From: Candidatus Liminaster caballi
GTDB taxonomy: Bacteria; Bacteroidota; Bacteroidia; Bacteroidales; UBA3663
Length of the DNA: 44,413 nucleotides
Assembly: GCA_018065085.1 (NCBI GenBank)
Contig: JAGHUA010000027.1
Span: 1 to 44,413 of the forward strand
Reading direction: 5' to 3'
Part shown: positions 15,760-23,521 of the stretch, one piece after another
How the letters are laid out: every line of letters begins with the position of its first letter
Numbering within the stretch: the stretch's first letter is position 1
Made by a program: the position numbers and the translations under genes
Notes under the pieces: model-generated
Told to the model about the DNA's origin: nothing
Database searches by the model: none
What the model saw: the letters and a program-made list of their open reading frames with translations, nothing else

Positions 15760-15822
15760 GGCTAATTAGGCTAATTGGACTAATTGGGCTAATTGGGCTA
15801 ATTAGGTTTATTGGACTAATTA
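15760..15822 (-). repeat. Seven 9-bp tandem units (GGCTAATTG) between DUF2264 and GH105 genes
   Basis: Units of 9 bp start at 15760, 15769, 15778, 15787, 15796, 15805 and 15814, with consensus GGCTAATT(G/A) on the plus strand. The last unit contains the TAA stop (15820-15822) of the upstream DUF2264 gene on the minus strand, so the array starts at the stop codon in the direction of transcription. Confidence 0.9.
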
Positions 15823-17268
15823 CTCCCAATATAGGATCTGTGGGTTGATGTGCCACTTGTGGTCTTTTGGGAAATCCTGGCCTTCCCAAGCTTTCTTTGA
15901 TGTCCAAGGGAGAGGTGCGTCTGTCCAGAACGGATCATCGGCAGGCAGACCGAGAGGCAGGAATGCCAACGAAGTCATGTAGAGCGAGCCGTTGTTGGTG
16001 TAGATGTCTGCTACATTAGGGTGACTGCCGCAGAACCCGATTGTAAGGAAGCCTGCAGGATTGAAGTTGGTAGGAGTGTCATCTGATGGACTGCCAGAGA
16101 AGATCGTCTCGATGTCGCTCTTATACATTCTTTTCATAACGGCAGTCATGGCTGCGCGTACCTGTCCGTTCGGCAATTGTTCCGGCAAACGATGCTGCCA
16201 AGCCAACATTGCCAATGGCTGGAAAACTGCCAGACGATAAGGGATGCTTCGACCATAAACCGGATATGTGCCCTCTGGCGATACGAATCGTTCGAGTATG
16301 CACGAATATTTCTGCATGCGCTTGCGTACCTCAGCCAGTCGCTCCTTTGGGCCGAGTGTACGATAGTTCTGGTCGAGACTGTGCACGAGATAAGAGTTGT
16401 TTGGCTGCACATCACATACCATCTCAAGGATCTCGGCATACATTGGCTGGATGACATACGAGTTATAATAGTCGAAGGCAAACGAAGGACCGTCGGCATA
16501 CCAACCGTCACCGATATACCATTCCTCAGCCTTGTTCACGGCTGTCTTGATGCGGAAAGCATCCTGGATTGGCTGGTCGATGCGTGCCACCAAAGCCTGC
16601 TGGTCGGCATTGAGAGCCGAGGGATTGCGCAGCGCATCGCGTACATCTTTGTCATACGAAGCTTTAAGCAGGAATGCCTCTTCCATGCCACAGAAAAGGA
16701 ACCAGTTCTGATATGGTGGGTCGTAACGGTGAAGTTGCTGAAGTTCGCTGATATAACGGAGCTTTGTGGTGAGATCGAGTGGAACCCAAAGGGCTTCCCA
16801 TCCACGATGGAAACTCTCAACAAGATATGCGGCGTCAACGAGTGTCTGTCCGCCGGAAGTCCAGCCGAGGTAATCAGGGCTCTGCGGATCGACCGCATGA
16901 CGGTACGCGCCCAATGCCCATGTGCGGAGCTGTTTGCGCTTCAGGCTTTCATCTGTGTCATCGTCTGGCAGCGAGAGCCAAGGAGCGAGGCCTGCCATCA
17001 GACGGGCGAATGCCTCCATGTATGCCACTTTCTTGTTGCGGCCGTCCCATGTGGGCGATACTTCAAGGTTGCCGTTCTCATAGGTCATAACCTGCTGGAG
17101 GCGACCTTCAGACATCGGTTCGAGGATTGGCTGTGACATGCGATAGAGCAGGGCTGTCCATACCTCGCGGTCGGTAGGCTGAGGCGCAGTCTTTGCTTTC
17201 TTTGCAAACGAAGGTGATGACATCGCTACCAGGATGACGGTCAATGTCAGGACGATGAGTTTTTTCAT
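15820..17268 (-). CDS. DUF2264 family secreted protein
   Basis: The 482-residue protein has a signal peptide (MKKLIVLTLTVILVAMSSPSFA). Its body is rich in W, Y and helical segments such as REVWTALLYRMSQPIL, AYMEAFARLMAGLAPWL, YQNWFLFCGMEEAFLL and WYIGDGWYADGPSFAFDYYNSY. The start PVLEP/SEGRL-like segment and the DGWYxDGPxFxxDYY block match DUF2264, a predicted helical-barrel family of Bacteroidota glycan-use loci. Its activity is not known to me with certainty, and a carbohydrate-active enzyme is the best guess. The GH105 gene follows it and a DUF4468 gene precedes it by 25 bases. Confidence 0.8.
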   Translation of the reverse strand: MKKLIVLTLTVILVAMSSPSFAKKAKTAPQPTDREVWTALLYRMSQPILEPMSEGRLQQVMTYENGNLEVSPTWDGRNKKVAYMEAFARLMAGLAPWLSLPDDDTDESLKRKQLRTWALGAYRHAVDPQSPDYLGWTSGGQTLVDAAYLVESFHRGWEALWVPLDLTTKLRYISELQQLHRYDPPYQNWFLFCGMEEAFLLKASYDKDVRDALRNPSALNADQQALVARIDQPIQDAFRIKTAVNKAEEWYIGDGWYADGPSFAFDYYNSYVIQPMYAEILEMVCDVQPNNSYLVHSLDQNYRTLGPKERLAEVRKRMQKYSCILERFVSPEGTYPVYGRSIPYRLAVFQPLAMLAWQHRLPEQLPNGQVRAAMTAVMKRMYKSDIETIFSGSPSDDTPTNFNPAGFLTIGFCGSHPNVADIYTNNGSLYMTSLAFLPLGLPADDPFWTDAPLPWTSKKAWEGQDFPKDHKWHINPQILYWE

Positions 17269-17293
17269 GATTATGTGGTTTTAAGTTTTTATT

Positions 17294-17872
17294 TTATAGT
17301 GCTTTCTCAAGGCTTGTACAAATGTGTTCGAATGTGTCGATGGTGCCGGTGCGGAACTTGCCGTAGCCTTTATAGAAACCGTTGCGCTTCTTATTCACTG
17401 CGTTGCGGTCGGTAATCTGTTCCTCGGCAGTGAGGTGCTTGCCCTCGCGGTCTTCGTCATAATAGTATTTGATGTCATACATCTTCACTTCGAGCGCGTT
17501 GCCGTTGACCTTGATGTCGAGGCAGTAAATCAACTGTGTGCGATCGAGGTTGAAGAAGGCCTTCTTGAAGGTCAGGTATTCGTTGATGGCAATTCGTACG
17601 GTTGGGTTTGCACTGCCGTTGTCTTTGCGGCTCAGAACTTCCTGTCGGTTGTAGAACTGGCTTACCCAAGACATTACCTTCTGGTATGCCTGATCATGGT
17701 CTATGCCATTGGCGATAGCTATGCTGCGTGAGAACACCACCTTGCCGTTCACCTCTGGTACTGCGGTCTCGGTGAGATATTTGGGGTCGATGCCGGCCTT
17801 GCTCTTAATAAGCTGAGCCTCGGCATAGCCAATGCACAGGAGCATTGCAAAGATAATCAGATACTTCTTCAT
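17294..17872 (-). CDS. DUF4468-domain secreted protein
   Basis: The 192-residue protein has a signal peptide (MKKYLIIFAMLLCIGYAEAQ). The segment EVNGKVVFSRSIAIANGIDHDQAYQKVMSWVSQFYN, read in parts, matches the TBP-like DUF4468 domain: a V-F-S/E-R strand, then a helix with Y-x-x-V/A-x-x-W-x-x-x-F. The C-terminal half also has an LDIKVNGNALEVKMYDIKYYYDE strand pattern. Function is unknown. It lies between the EamA transporter and the DUF2264 gene, but the link to glycan use is only positional. Confidence 0.75.
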   Translation of the reverse strand: MKKYLIIFAMLLCIGYAEAQLIKSKAGIDPKYLTETAVPEVNGKVVFSRSIAIANGIDHDQAYQKVMSWVSQFYNRQEVLSRKDNGSANPTVRIAINEYLTFKKAFFNLDRTQLIYCLDIKVNGNALEVKMYDIKYYYDEDREGKHLTAEEQITDRNAVNKKRNGFYKGYGKFRTGTIDTFEHICTSLEKAL

Positions 17873-17884
17873 ATTGTTTCTTTT

Positions 17885-17957
17885 TTATTTCGATGTTTCG
17901 TTTATTTCTATAACTCGATATTTCGATGACTCGAAGGCTCGATTCTTCGATTCGATT
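17885..17957 (-). repeat. Degenerate TCGATnnn tandem repeats between EamA and DUF4468 genes
   Basis: Plus-strand units of about 8-9 bp (TTTCGATGT, TTCGTTTAT, TTCTATAAC, TCGATATT, TCGATGAC, TCGAAGGC, TCGATTCT, TCGATTCG) fill most of the 90-base spacer between two minus-strand genes. Confidence 0.75.
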
Positions 17958-17962
17958 ATTCC

Positions 17963-18871
17963 TTATTTACTGCCCATCCAGAGGAGGATCATGGCGATGA
18001 CAACAAACAGGAGGTCGATGGACTTCTGCTTGATGTTCTGTTCCTTGAAGAACAGCCATCCGGCGATGAAGCCGACGATAACGCCCGAACGTCTCACGAG
18101 CGAGATGACCGAAATCAGTGCATCTGGATATGATAGAGCATAGAAATAGCAGAAATCAGCCACGCTGAGGAAGATTGAGATCATCGGGATCTGCCAGCAC
18201 CAATGGAAAGGGTGTTTCTCTCGATGCTTCTTTGGCGCCCAGAGCACAAGGCAGATGACACCCATCATCAGTACCTGATACATGTTGTACCATGACTGCA
18301 CCACCATCTTGTCCAATCCGCAAGTGTTGACCAGATATTTGTCATAGAGTCCAGACACAGCTCCAATCAGTGTGCCTGCGATTATGAGCCAGAGCCATAT
18401 CGAGTGTTTGATCGAGATGCCCTCTTTCTTGCCGGATATTGAGATGAGGGTGAATGCGAATATCGACACGATAACGCCTGCCCATTGCCAACCGTTCAAC
18501 TGTTCGCCAAAGACGAAGATGGCTCCAAGCAGCACGAGTATCGGACGTGTGGCATTGATTGGCGATGCGATGGTGATTGGCAGATGCTTCAGACCATAGT
18601 ATGCGCAGATCCACGACATCAGCACGATGAACGACTTCAGTATGATGAGCACATGGGTGATCATGTCGGTTGTCCAAGGTATGAACACAGGACTTTCCTC
18701 GCTTATCATTCCCCATTTCGAGAGGAAGACCAGAGGCAGGAAAATGCACGAACAGAAGAACGTGTTGAGCAATAGTACCGGAATGACAGCATTGTCTTTA
18801 AGGCTGACTTTCTTAAAGACATCATATACACCCAGCAGCATGGCACTGGTAAAGGCCAGGATGATCCACAT
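17963..18871 (-). CDS. EamA/DMT-superfamily membrane transporter
   Basis: The 302-residue protein has about ten hydrophobic segments arranged as two five-helix EamA repeats. The first half ends around VLLGAIFVFGEQLNGWQWAGVIVS, and the second half ends around GVIVGFIAGWLFFKEQN. The FGEQL/FKEQN motifs before the last helix of each half are typical of drug/metabolite transporters. The substrate is not predictable. It lies downstream of sufE across a 112-base spacer with 16-bp repeats, on the same strand, so co-transcription is possible. Confidence 0.85.
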   Translation of the reverse strand: MWIILAFTSAMLLGVYDVFKKVSLKDNAVIPVLLLNTFFCSCIFLPLVFLSKWGMISEESPVFIPWTTDMITHVLIILKSFIVLMSWICAYYGLKHLPITIASPINATRPILVLLGAIFVFGEQLNGWQWAGVIVSIFAFTLISISGKKEGISIKHSIWLWLIIAGTLIGAVSGLYDKYLVNTCGLDKMVVQSWYNMYQVLMMGVICLVLWAPKKHREKHPFHWCWQIPMISIFLSVADFCYFYALSYPDALISVISLVRRSGVIVGFIAGWLFFKEQNIKQKSIDLLFVVIAMILLWMGSK

Positions 18872-18922
18872 ATCTTATTTAACGAGAATGAGGTGATTCA
18901 ATTAACGTGAACGAAGTGAACT

Positions 18923-18986
18923 TTTAACAACGCAGTTGTTTAACAACATAGTTATTTAACTACGTAGTTATTTAACCACGTAGTTA
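18923..18986 (-). repeat. Four 16-bp palindromic tandem units between sufE and the EamA gene
   Basis: Units start at 18923, 18939, 18955 and 18971 with consensus TTTAACNACGTAGTTA. Unit 3 contains the 12-bp palindrome AACTACGTAGTT. The last unit ends in the TAA stop of sufE (18984-18986 on the minus strand). Confidence 0.92.
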
Positions 18987-19409
18987 TTTAGCTGCCTTAA
19001 ACGCCAGTGCATAGATACGCATCTGCTTGACCATACTCAGCAGACCGTTCGAGCGGGTAGGCGAGAGGTGTTCCTTAAGGCCGATCTCCTCGATGAAGTA
19101 AAGATCGGACGAAAGGATTTCGTCGGGTGTGTGGTCTGACAGTACGGAGATGATAAGGCTTACGAGACCCTTCACAATCACGGCATCGCTGTCGCCGGTG
19201 AAGTGGATAAGGCCTGTTTCCTTGTCGTGGTCAGCCTGAATCCATACGCGACTCTGACAACCTTCAATGAGATTCTGCGGAGTCTTGTATTGATCTGCCA
19301 GAGGTTCGAGATTGTTGCCCAGTTCGATGAGCATCTGATATTTGTCCATCCAGTCATCGAATGCAGAGAAGTCATCGATTATCTGATCCTGAATTTCGTT
19401 GATAGTCAT
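18984..19409 (-). CDS. sufE: SufE-family Fe-S cluster assembly protein
   Basis: SufE accepts the persulfide sulfur from the cysteine desulfurase SufS and passes it on for Fe-S cluster assembly. The 141-residue protein is of normal length. It carries LIEGCQSRVWIQ with the catalytic C51 (family G-C-x-S-x-V-W) and the downstream GDSDAVIVKGLVSLIISVL segment (family D-S-D-A-x-I-V-K-G). No SufS gene is in the window. It lies 44 bases after the M28-like gene on the same strand and may be read from that gene's promoter. Confidence 0.93.
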   Translation of the reverse strand: MTINEIQDQIIDDFSAFDDWMDKYQMLIELGNNLEPLADQYKTPQNLIEGCQSRVWIQADHDKETGLIHFTGDSDAVIVKGLVSLIISVLSDHTPDEILSSDLYFIEEIGLKEHLSPTRSNGLLSMVKQMRIYALAFKAAK

Positions 19410-19415
19410 ATCTGT

Positions 19416-19452
19416 AAATTTTCAATTGTAAATTATGAATTTTCAATTATTG
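19416..19452 (-). repeat. AT-rich imperfect repeats between the M28-like gene and sufE
   Basis: Plus-strand AATTTTCAATTGTAAATTATG is followed by AATTTTCAATTATTG. AATTTTCAATT thus occurs twice with a TGTAAATTATG linker in the 44-base spacer. It matches the style of the other repeat-filled spacers but is less regular. Confidence 0.5.
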
Positions 19453-19453
19453 C

Positions 19454-20449
19454 TCAAAAAAGCAACTTTACCAGCACATTGCCTACTTTCTGAAGGGTGA
19501 CGGGCGAAATCTTGTCAAGCGTGTCGTCGGTAGTGTGCCAGTGAGGGTAGAAAGTGCCATCACCGTCACGGCGAGTGTCTATGATGTCGATGGTTGGTAT
19601 TCCCGTGATACGGTTGATGAACACATGGTCGTCGGTGATGCCCGGTCCGTAGGTGTCGATGAACAGGTCACCATAGCCTAGCTGTGCCGCTGTCTTCCAC
19701 ACGTGATTGACTACATCGCTGGCAAATCGGTCTGAATAATATTCGCGATAGAACGTAGCATCAGTGGCTCCAACCATATCAAGAAGGATGCCGTAAGTGG
19801 CACGATAACTTCCGGTGTGCGGATTCCTGCACCAATACTGAGTGCCCAGTGCCCAGTCTTCCTCGCGATGTGTTCCTGTCCATGAGTCGGGTGCTCCGTA
19901 GTCTTCGGTGTCGGTCAAAAAAATGTCGATGCCCATGCGCGGATTATTCTGGCCGGCAAGACGGGCAATCTCAAGCAGTATGCCAACGCCCGAAGCTCCG
20001 TCATTGGCGGCCGGCACCGGTTTGTTGCGCAAGGCAGGATTCGGATCCTCATCGGCAATGTGGCGACTGTCCCAGTGGGAGATAAGAAGCACACGCTGGC
20101 GCGCATCTTTGTTGTACGAACCGATGATGTTGATGATCGGAAGTTTCGTGCCGTCGTATGCGGTGGCTGTTGCCTCCTGCACGCAGACCTCAGCACCCAT
20201 GCGGCTAAGTTCATTGCTCAACCATGTGGCACATTCACGATGGGCGTCAGTACCTGGCACGCGCGGACCGAATTCCAGTTGTCGGGCTATGGCGTTGAAA
20301 GCGCTGTCGCCCGAGAATACAGGAAGGGAAGCTGCTTTCGCCGGCTCACTCTGAGTCTGAGAAGACCTGCTTTTCTGTTCCGCACCAGGCGAGACGCTAC
20401 AGGCTGTGGCTAGGAAGAGTATTACTATATAATATATATAATGTGTCAT
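19454..20449 (-). CDS. M28-family lipoprotein, glutaminyl-peptide cyclotransferase-like
   Basis: The 331-residue protein has a lipoprotein signal (lipobox LATAC, C17). Its M28-type zinc fold shows LLISHWDSRHIADEDP at about 121-136 and PAANDGASGVGILLEIARL at 147-164 with zinc ligand D150. FLTDTEDYG follows at ~177-185 with acidic ligands, and GITDDHVFINR near the end carries the probable zinc His. The S-H-W-D-S-R and N-D-G-A-S-G-V blocks and the PGTDAHRECATWL opening are those of glutaminyl cyclases, which form N-terminal pyroglutamate. Exported QC-like enzymes are common in Bacteroidales, where many exported proteins start with Gln. An aminopeptidase activity cannot be excluded. Confidence 0.83.
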   Translation of the reverse strand: MTHYIYYIVILFLATACSVSPGAEQKSRSSQTQSEPAKAASLPVFSGDSAFNAIARQLEFGPRVPGTDAHRECATWLSNELSRMGAEVCVQEATATAYDGTKLPIINIIGSYNKDARQRVLLISHWDSRHIADEDPNPALRNKPVPAANDGASGVGILLEIARLAGQNNPRMGIDIFLTDTEDYGAPDSWTGTHREEDWALGTQYWCRNPHTGSYRATYGILLDMVGATDATFYREYYSDRFASDVVNHVWKTAAQLGYGDLFIDTYGPGITDDHVFINRITGIPTIDIIDTRRDGDGTFYPHWHTTDDTLDKISPVTLQKVGNVLVKLLF

Positions 20450-20471
20450 ACCGAACGCTCTTAAAACGGTG

Positions 20472-20479
20472 CAAAGTTA
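20472..20479 (-). promoter_or_regulatory. -7 box of the M28/QC-like gene
   Basis: CAAAGTTA on plus reads TAACTTTG on minus, a full TAnnTTTG match, 22 bases before the ATG. The nearest TTTG upstream is 24 bases away, slightly far, so the -33 box is uncertain. No other promoter is evident down to the GH105 gene, so this may drive a six-gene transcript. Confidence 0.5.
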
Positions 20480-20585
20480 GTGAAAAAATGGCGATTTACA
20501 CTACAAATGCCCCATTTTTTTATGCTAAACAACATAAAAAGACAATTTTTTTGCAATTCTTATCATGATTATTAATATTTTTTTG

Positions 20586-20593
20586 TAAATTTG
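20586..20593 (+). promoter_or_regulatory. -7 box of the rseC-rnf operon
   Basis: TAAATTTG matches TAnnTTTG and is followed by CACGCGA, like other start regions here. It sits in a very AT-rich stretch, 49 bases before the rseC ATG. No TTTG lies at the ideal distance. Confidence 0.5.
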
Positions 20594-20642
20594 CACGCGA
20601 AAATAGAATATAACCCATACAAACGACCTGTTTTTTTATAGC

Positions 20643-21056
20643 ATGAACAACCGTGTAAGCCACGATGGTGTAGTTTCAAAAGTTGAGGGACGTCAGGTGA
20701 CTGTGCAATTTGTGCAGCGCTCGGCATGTGCCGATTGCCATGCCAAGATGCTTTGTACGGGAGGCGATACACAGCAGCGTCACATTGTTGCCGACTCGAT
20801 GGGCGAGACTTATCTTGTGGGTGAAGAGGTGACAGTTGAAGTGACTAATCAGCTGGCATGGACGGCTATGTTCTATGCTTTCGGATTGCCAACGCTTATA
20901 GCGCTTGCCGTTCTGTTTTCATCCATTGGACTTGTGGGCGAGATGTGGGCATGTCTTGTGACGCTTCTGTCGCTGGCTGCCTATTATTTTGTGCTCTATA
21001 TTTTACGCGATAAACTCGACCGCAAGGTAGTGTTCGTGCTTCACCATAAGGTGTGA
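20643..21056 (+). CDS. RseC/SoxR-reducing-system family protein
   Basis: The 137-residue protein opens with a short beta domain carrying the RseC cysteine motif SACADCHAKMLC (C29, C32, C38). Two membrane helices follow at about 75-98 and 104-123. RseC-family proteins (Pfam RseC_MucC) accompany rnf genes in many bacteria and have been linked to SoxR reduction. Here it directly precedes rnfB by 76 bases in the same direction, so it is probably part of the Rnf functional unit, for example in cofactor or cluster handling. That role is inferred. Confidence 0.85.
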   Translation: MNNRVSHDGVVSKVEGRQVTVQFVQRSACADCHAKMLCTGGDTQQRHIVADSMGETYLVGEEVTVEVTNQLAWTAMFYAFGLPTLIALAVLFSSIGLVGEMWACLVTLLSLAAYYFVLYILRDKLDRKVVFVLHHKV

Positions 21057-21132
21057 GGCGTCGGTCATTGCTTGGCGGTTTTCTGATTGAAACAAACAAA
21101 ACAAATATCAATAACAATTTTTTAGTATCACT

Positions 21133-22080
21133 ATGAACGTAATTCTGATTGCTCTTATCGCACTTGGTGCGATTGGACTTTTGGGCTCTTTGCTTCTCTA
21201 TGTGGTAGCAAAGCAGTTCTTTGTCTTCGAGGATCCACGAGTGGGTCAGGTTGAAGAGTTGCTGCCGGGCGCAAATTGCGGCGGTTGCGGTTTCCCAGGA
21301 TGTCATGGTATGGCTGATGCTTGTGTTAAGGCTAAGGATGCCGATAACTCGCTCGGTTCACTGCTCTGCCCTGTTGGCGGCAGCGAAACCATGGGCAAGG
21401 TCGCCGACGTTTTGGGTCTTGAGGCAGGTGCTGCCGAGCCAAAGCTTGCCGTCGTACGTTGCAACGGCAACATCTGTGCACGTCCAAAGGTTGCCCTTTA
21501 TGATGGTGCAAAGTCTTGTGCTGTTGCTTCTGCCACATTCTCAGGCGAGACAGCATGTGCCTTTGGTTGCCTCGGTCTTGGCGACTGTGTCAAGGCTTGC
21601 CAGTTCGATGCCATCCGCATGAACACTGAGACTGGTCTTCCTGAGGTTGACGAGGAGAAGTGTGTTGCTTGTGGTGCTTGTGCCAAGGCTTGTCCTAAGT
21701 TTGTCATCGAGATCCGCAAGAAGTCGGCTATGGCTAAGGCTCCTGCTGCAAAGCGTGTCTGGGTCAGCTGCATCAACAAGGATAAGGGCGCTGCTGCCCG
21801 CAAGGCTTGTGCCAATGCCTGCATCGGCTGTGGCAAGTGCCAGAAGGTCTGCAAGTTCGAAGCCATCACCGTCGAGGGCAATGTTGCCTTCATCGACAAT
21901 GAGAAGTGTAAGGCTTGCGGCATGTGCGTAAGCGAATGTCCTACAGGTGCCATCCACGCTACTGCTCCTGTGATGGCTGTGGTCGAGAAACTCAAGGCAA
22001 AGAAAGAAGCCGAGAAGAAGGCTGCTGCTGAAGCCGCTGCTGCTGCCAAGGCTGCAGAGACTCCAAAGACTGAGGCATAA
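21133..22080 (+). CDS. rnfB: Rnf complex subunit B (Fe-S electron entry)
   Basis: RnfB receives electrons from ferredoxin for the ion-pumping ferredoxin:NAD+ oxidoreductase. One N-terminal membrane helix (residues 1-27) is followed by CGGCGFPGC (49-57, with C64), the Rnf-type 4Fe-4S motif. Several CxxCxxC...CP-like ferredoxin motifs follow: GCLGLGDCVKAC, CVACGACAKACP, CIGCGKCQKVC and CKACGMCVSECP. The last ~35 residues are an Ala/Lys/Glu helix (EKLKAKKEAEKKAAAEAAAA), not part of the core family. First of the rnf genes; order is BCDGEA. Confidence 0.96.
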   Translation: MNVILIALIALGAIGLLGSLLLYVVAKQFFVFEDPRVGQVEELLPGANCGGCGFPGCHGMADACVKAKDADNSLGSLLCPVGGSETMGKVADVLGLEAGAAEPKLAVVRCNGNICARPKVALYDGAKSCAVASATFSGETACAFGCLGLGDCVKACQFDAIRMNTETGLPEVDEEKCVACGACAKACPKFVIEIRKKSAMAKAPAAKRVWVSCINKDKGAAARKACANACIGCGKCQKVCKFEAITVEGNVAFIDNEKCKACGMCVSECPTGAIHATAPVMAVVEKLKAKKEAEKKAAAEAAAAAKAAETPKTEA

Positions 22081-22138
22081 ATCGTAAATTGCATATTGGT
22101 AACTCCAATCGTAAATTGCTAAATCGTAAATCGTAAAT
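22078..22138 (+). repeat. TAAATCG-type repeats filling the rnfB-rnfC spacer
   Basis: Starting with the rnfB stop codon itself, units TAAATCG, TAAATTG, (interruption), TAAATTGC, TAAATCG, TAAATCG, TAAAT run directly into the rnfC ATG at 22139. The whole 58-base spacer consists of these units plus one 20-base interruption. Confidence 0.85.
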
Positions 22139-23521
22139 ATGAAGACTTTCAAACTTGGCGGTGTTCATCCCGCTGCAAACAAGCTCTCCGACAAGGCTCC
22201 TATCGAGGTGGCTGCTGTGCCGGCTATGGTTGCCATCCCAATGGCCCAGAACCTTGGCGCTCCGTCGAAGGCTATCGTCGCTAAGGGCGACAAGGTAAAG
22301 GTCGGAACAGTCATTGGCGAACCAGGCGGTTTCCTTTCATCATTCGTTCACTCATCCGTATCAGGTACTGTCGATAAGGTAGATCTCGTTGAGGATGCTA
22401 CAGGCAAGAAGGTTCCTGCAGTGTTCATCAAGGTTGAGGGCGACGAGTGGGAAGAGTCAATTGATCGTTCGAAGGACATCGTACGCGAAATCAAGCTCGA
22501 GAAGCAGGCGATCATCGACCGCGTCAAGGCATGCGGCATCGTAGGTATGGGTGGTGCTACCTTCCCAACACAGGTCAAGCTCACTCCTCCTCCTACAGCC
22601 AAGCCAGAGTGCGTCATCATCAACGCTGTGGAGTGCGAGCCATATCTTACCTCTGACCACTCGCTGATGCTTGCCCATGCTGAGGAGATTTGCATCGGTG
22701 TGCAGATTCTTGAGAAGGCTATGGGTGTCAGCAAGGCATACATCGGCATTGAGGCCAACAAGCCGGATGCCATCAAGCTCATGACAGAGACGGCCAAGAA
22801 CGGTTTCCCAGAGATCGAGATTGTGCCACTTAAGCTCAAGTACCCACAGGGCGGTGAGAAGCAGCTCATCAATGCCGTTATCGGCAAGGAGGTTCCATCG
22901 GGCGGTCTGCCAATTGCAACCGGAGCCCTCGTTCAGAACGTCGGCACAGCATTTGCTGTTTATGAGGCCGTACAGAAGAACAAGCCACTTATCGAGCGCA
23001 TTGTCACCGTGACTGGCAAGTCGGTCAAGAAGCCATCGAACTTCCTCGCCCGTCTTGGTGTGCCTGTTGCCGATCTCATCGCAGCCGCTGGCGGTGTGCC
23101 TGAGGATACCGGCAAGATCATCTCTGGTGGCCCTATGATGGGTAAGGCTATGCCTGATACTAACTCATACATGGTCAAGGGCTGCTCGGGCATCCTCGTA
23201 ATGAAGAATGAGGAGGCACGCCGCAAGGAGGCCAGCCCATGTATCCGTTGCGCCAAGTGCGTTCATGCTTGTCCAATGGGTCTGCAGCCAAACTTCCTCT
23301 CTAAGTACTCAGAGCTCGGAATGCTCGACGAGGCAGAGGCAGAGCGCATCTACGACTGCATCGAGTGCGGTTCATGCCAGTTCTCTTGCCCGGCCAATCG
23401 TCCTTTGCTCGACTGGATTCGCCAGGGCAAGCCAAAGGTAATGGGCATCCTTCGTGCACGTGCAGCCGCTGCTGCCGAGGCTAAGAAGGCTGCTGAGGCT
23501 GCAGCTGCAGAGAAGAAATAA
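22139..23521 (+). CDS. rnfC: Rnf complex subunit C (NADH/flavin and Fe-S subunit)
   Basis: RnfC is the peripheral subunit that exchanges electrons with NAD(H). The barrel-sandwich start (KLGGVHPAANK) and the GMGGATFPTQVK nucleotide/FMN segment (136-147) are present. Two 4Fe-4S motifs follow, CIRCAKCVHAC (C368, C371, C374, C378) and CIECGSCQFSC (C407, C410, C413, C417). The 460-residue length is in the usual range, and the last ~20 residues are an Ala/Lys/Glu helix like that of RnfB. The spacer to rnfB is repeat-filled, and rnfD follows after 43 bases. Confidence 0.97.
   Translation: MKTFKLGGVHPAANKLSDKAPIEVAAVPAMVAIPMAQNLGAPSKAIVAKGDKVKVGTVIGEPGGFLSSFVHSSVSGTVDKVDLVEDATGKKVPAVFIKVEGDEWEESIDRSKDIVREIKLEKQAIIDRVKACGIVGMGGATFPTQVKLTPPPTAKPECVIINAVECEPYLTSDHSLMLAHAEEICIGVQILEKAMGVSKAYIGIEANKPDAIKLMTETAKNGFPEIEIVPLKLKYPQGGEKQLINAVIGKEVPSGGLPIATGALVQNVGTAFAVYEAVQKNKPLIERIVTVTGKSVKKPSNFLARLGVPVADLIAAAGGVPEDTGKIISGGPMMGKAMPDTNSYMVKGCSGILVMKNEEARRKEASPCIRCAKCVHACPMGLQPNFLSKYSELGMLDEAEAERIYDCIECGSCQFSCPANRPLLDWIRQGKPKVMGILRARAAAAAEAKKAAEAAAAEKK

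Noticed and set aside
16177-17136. 319-codon rightward frame opposite the DUF2264 gene
   Set aside because: It is antisense to a gene with clear family features, has no promoter or family resemblance, and is best explained as a shadow frame.
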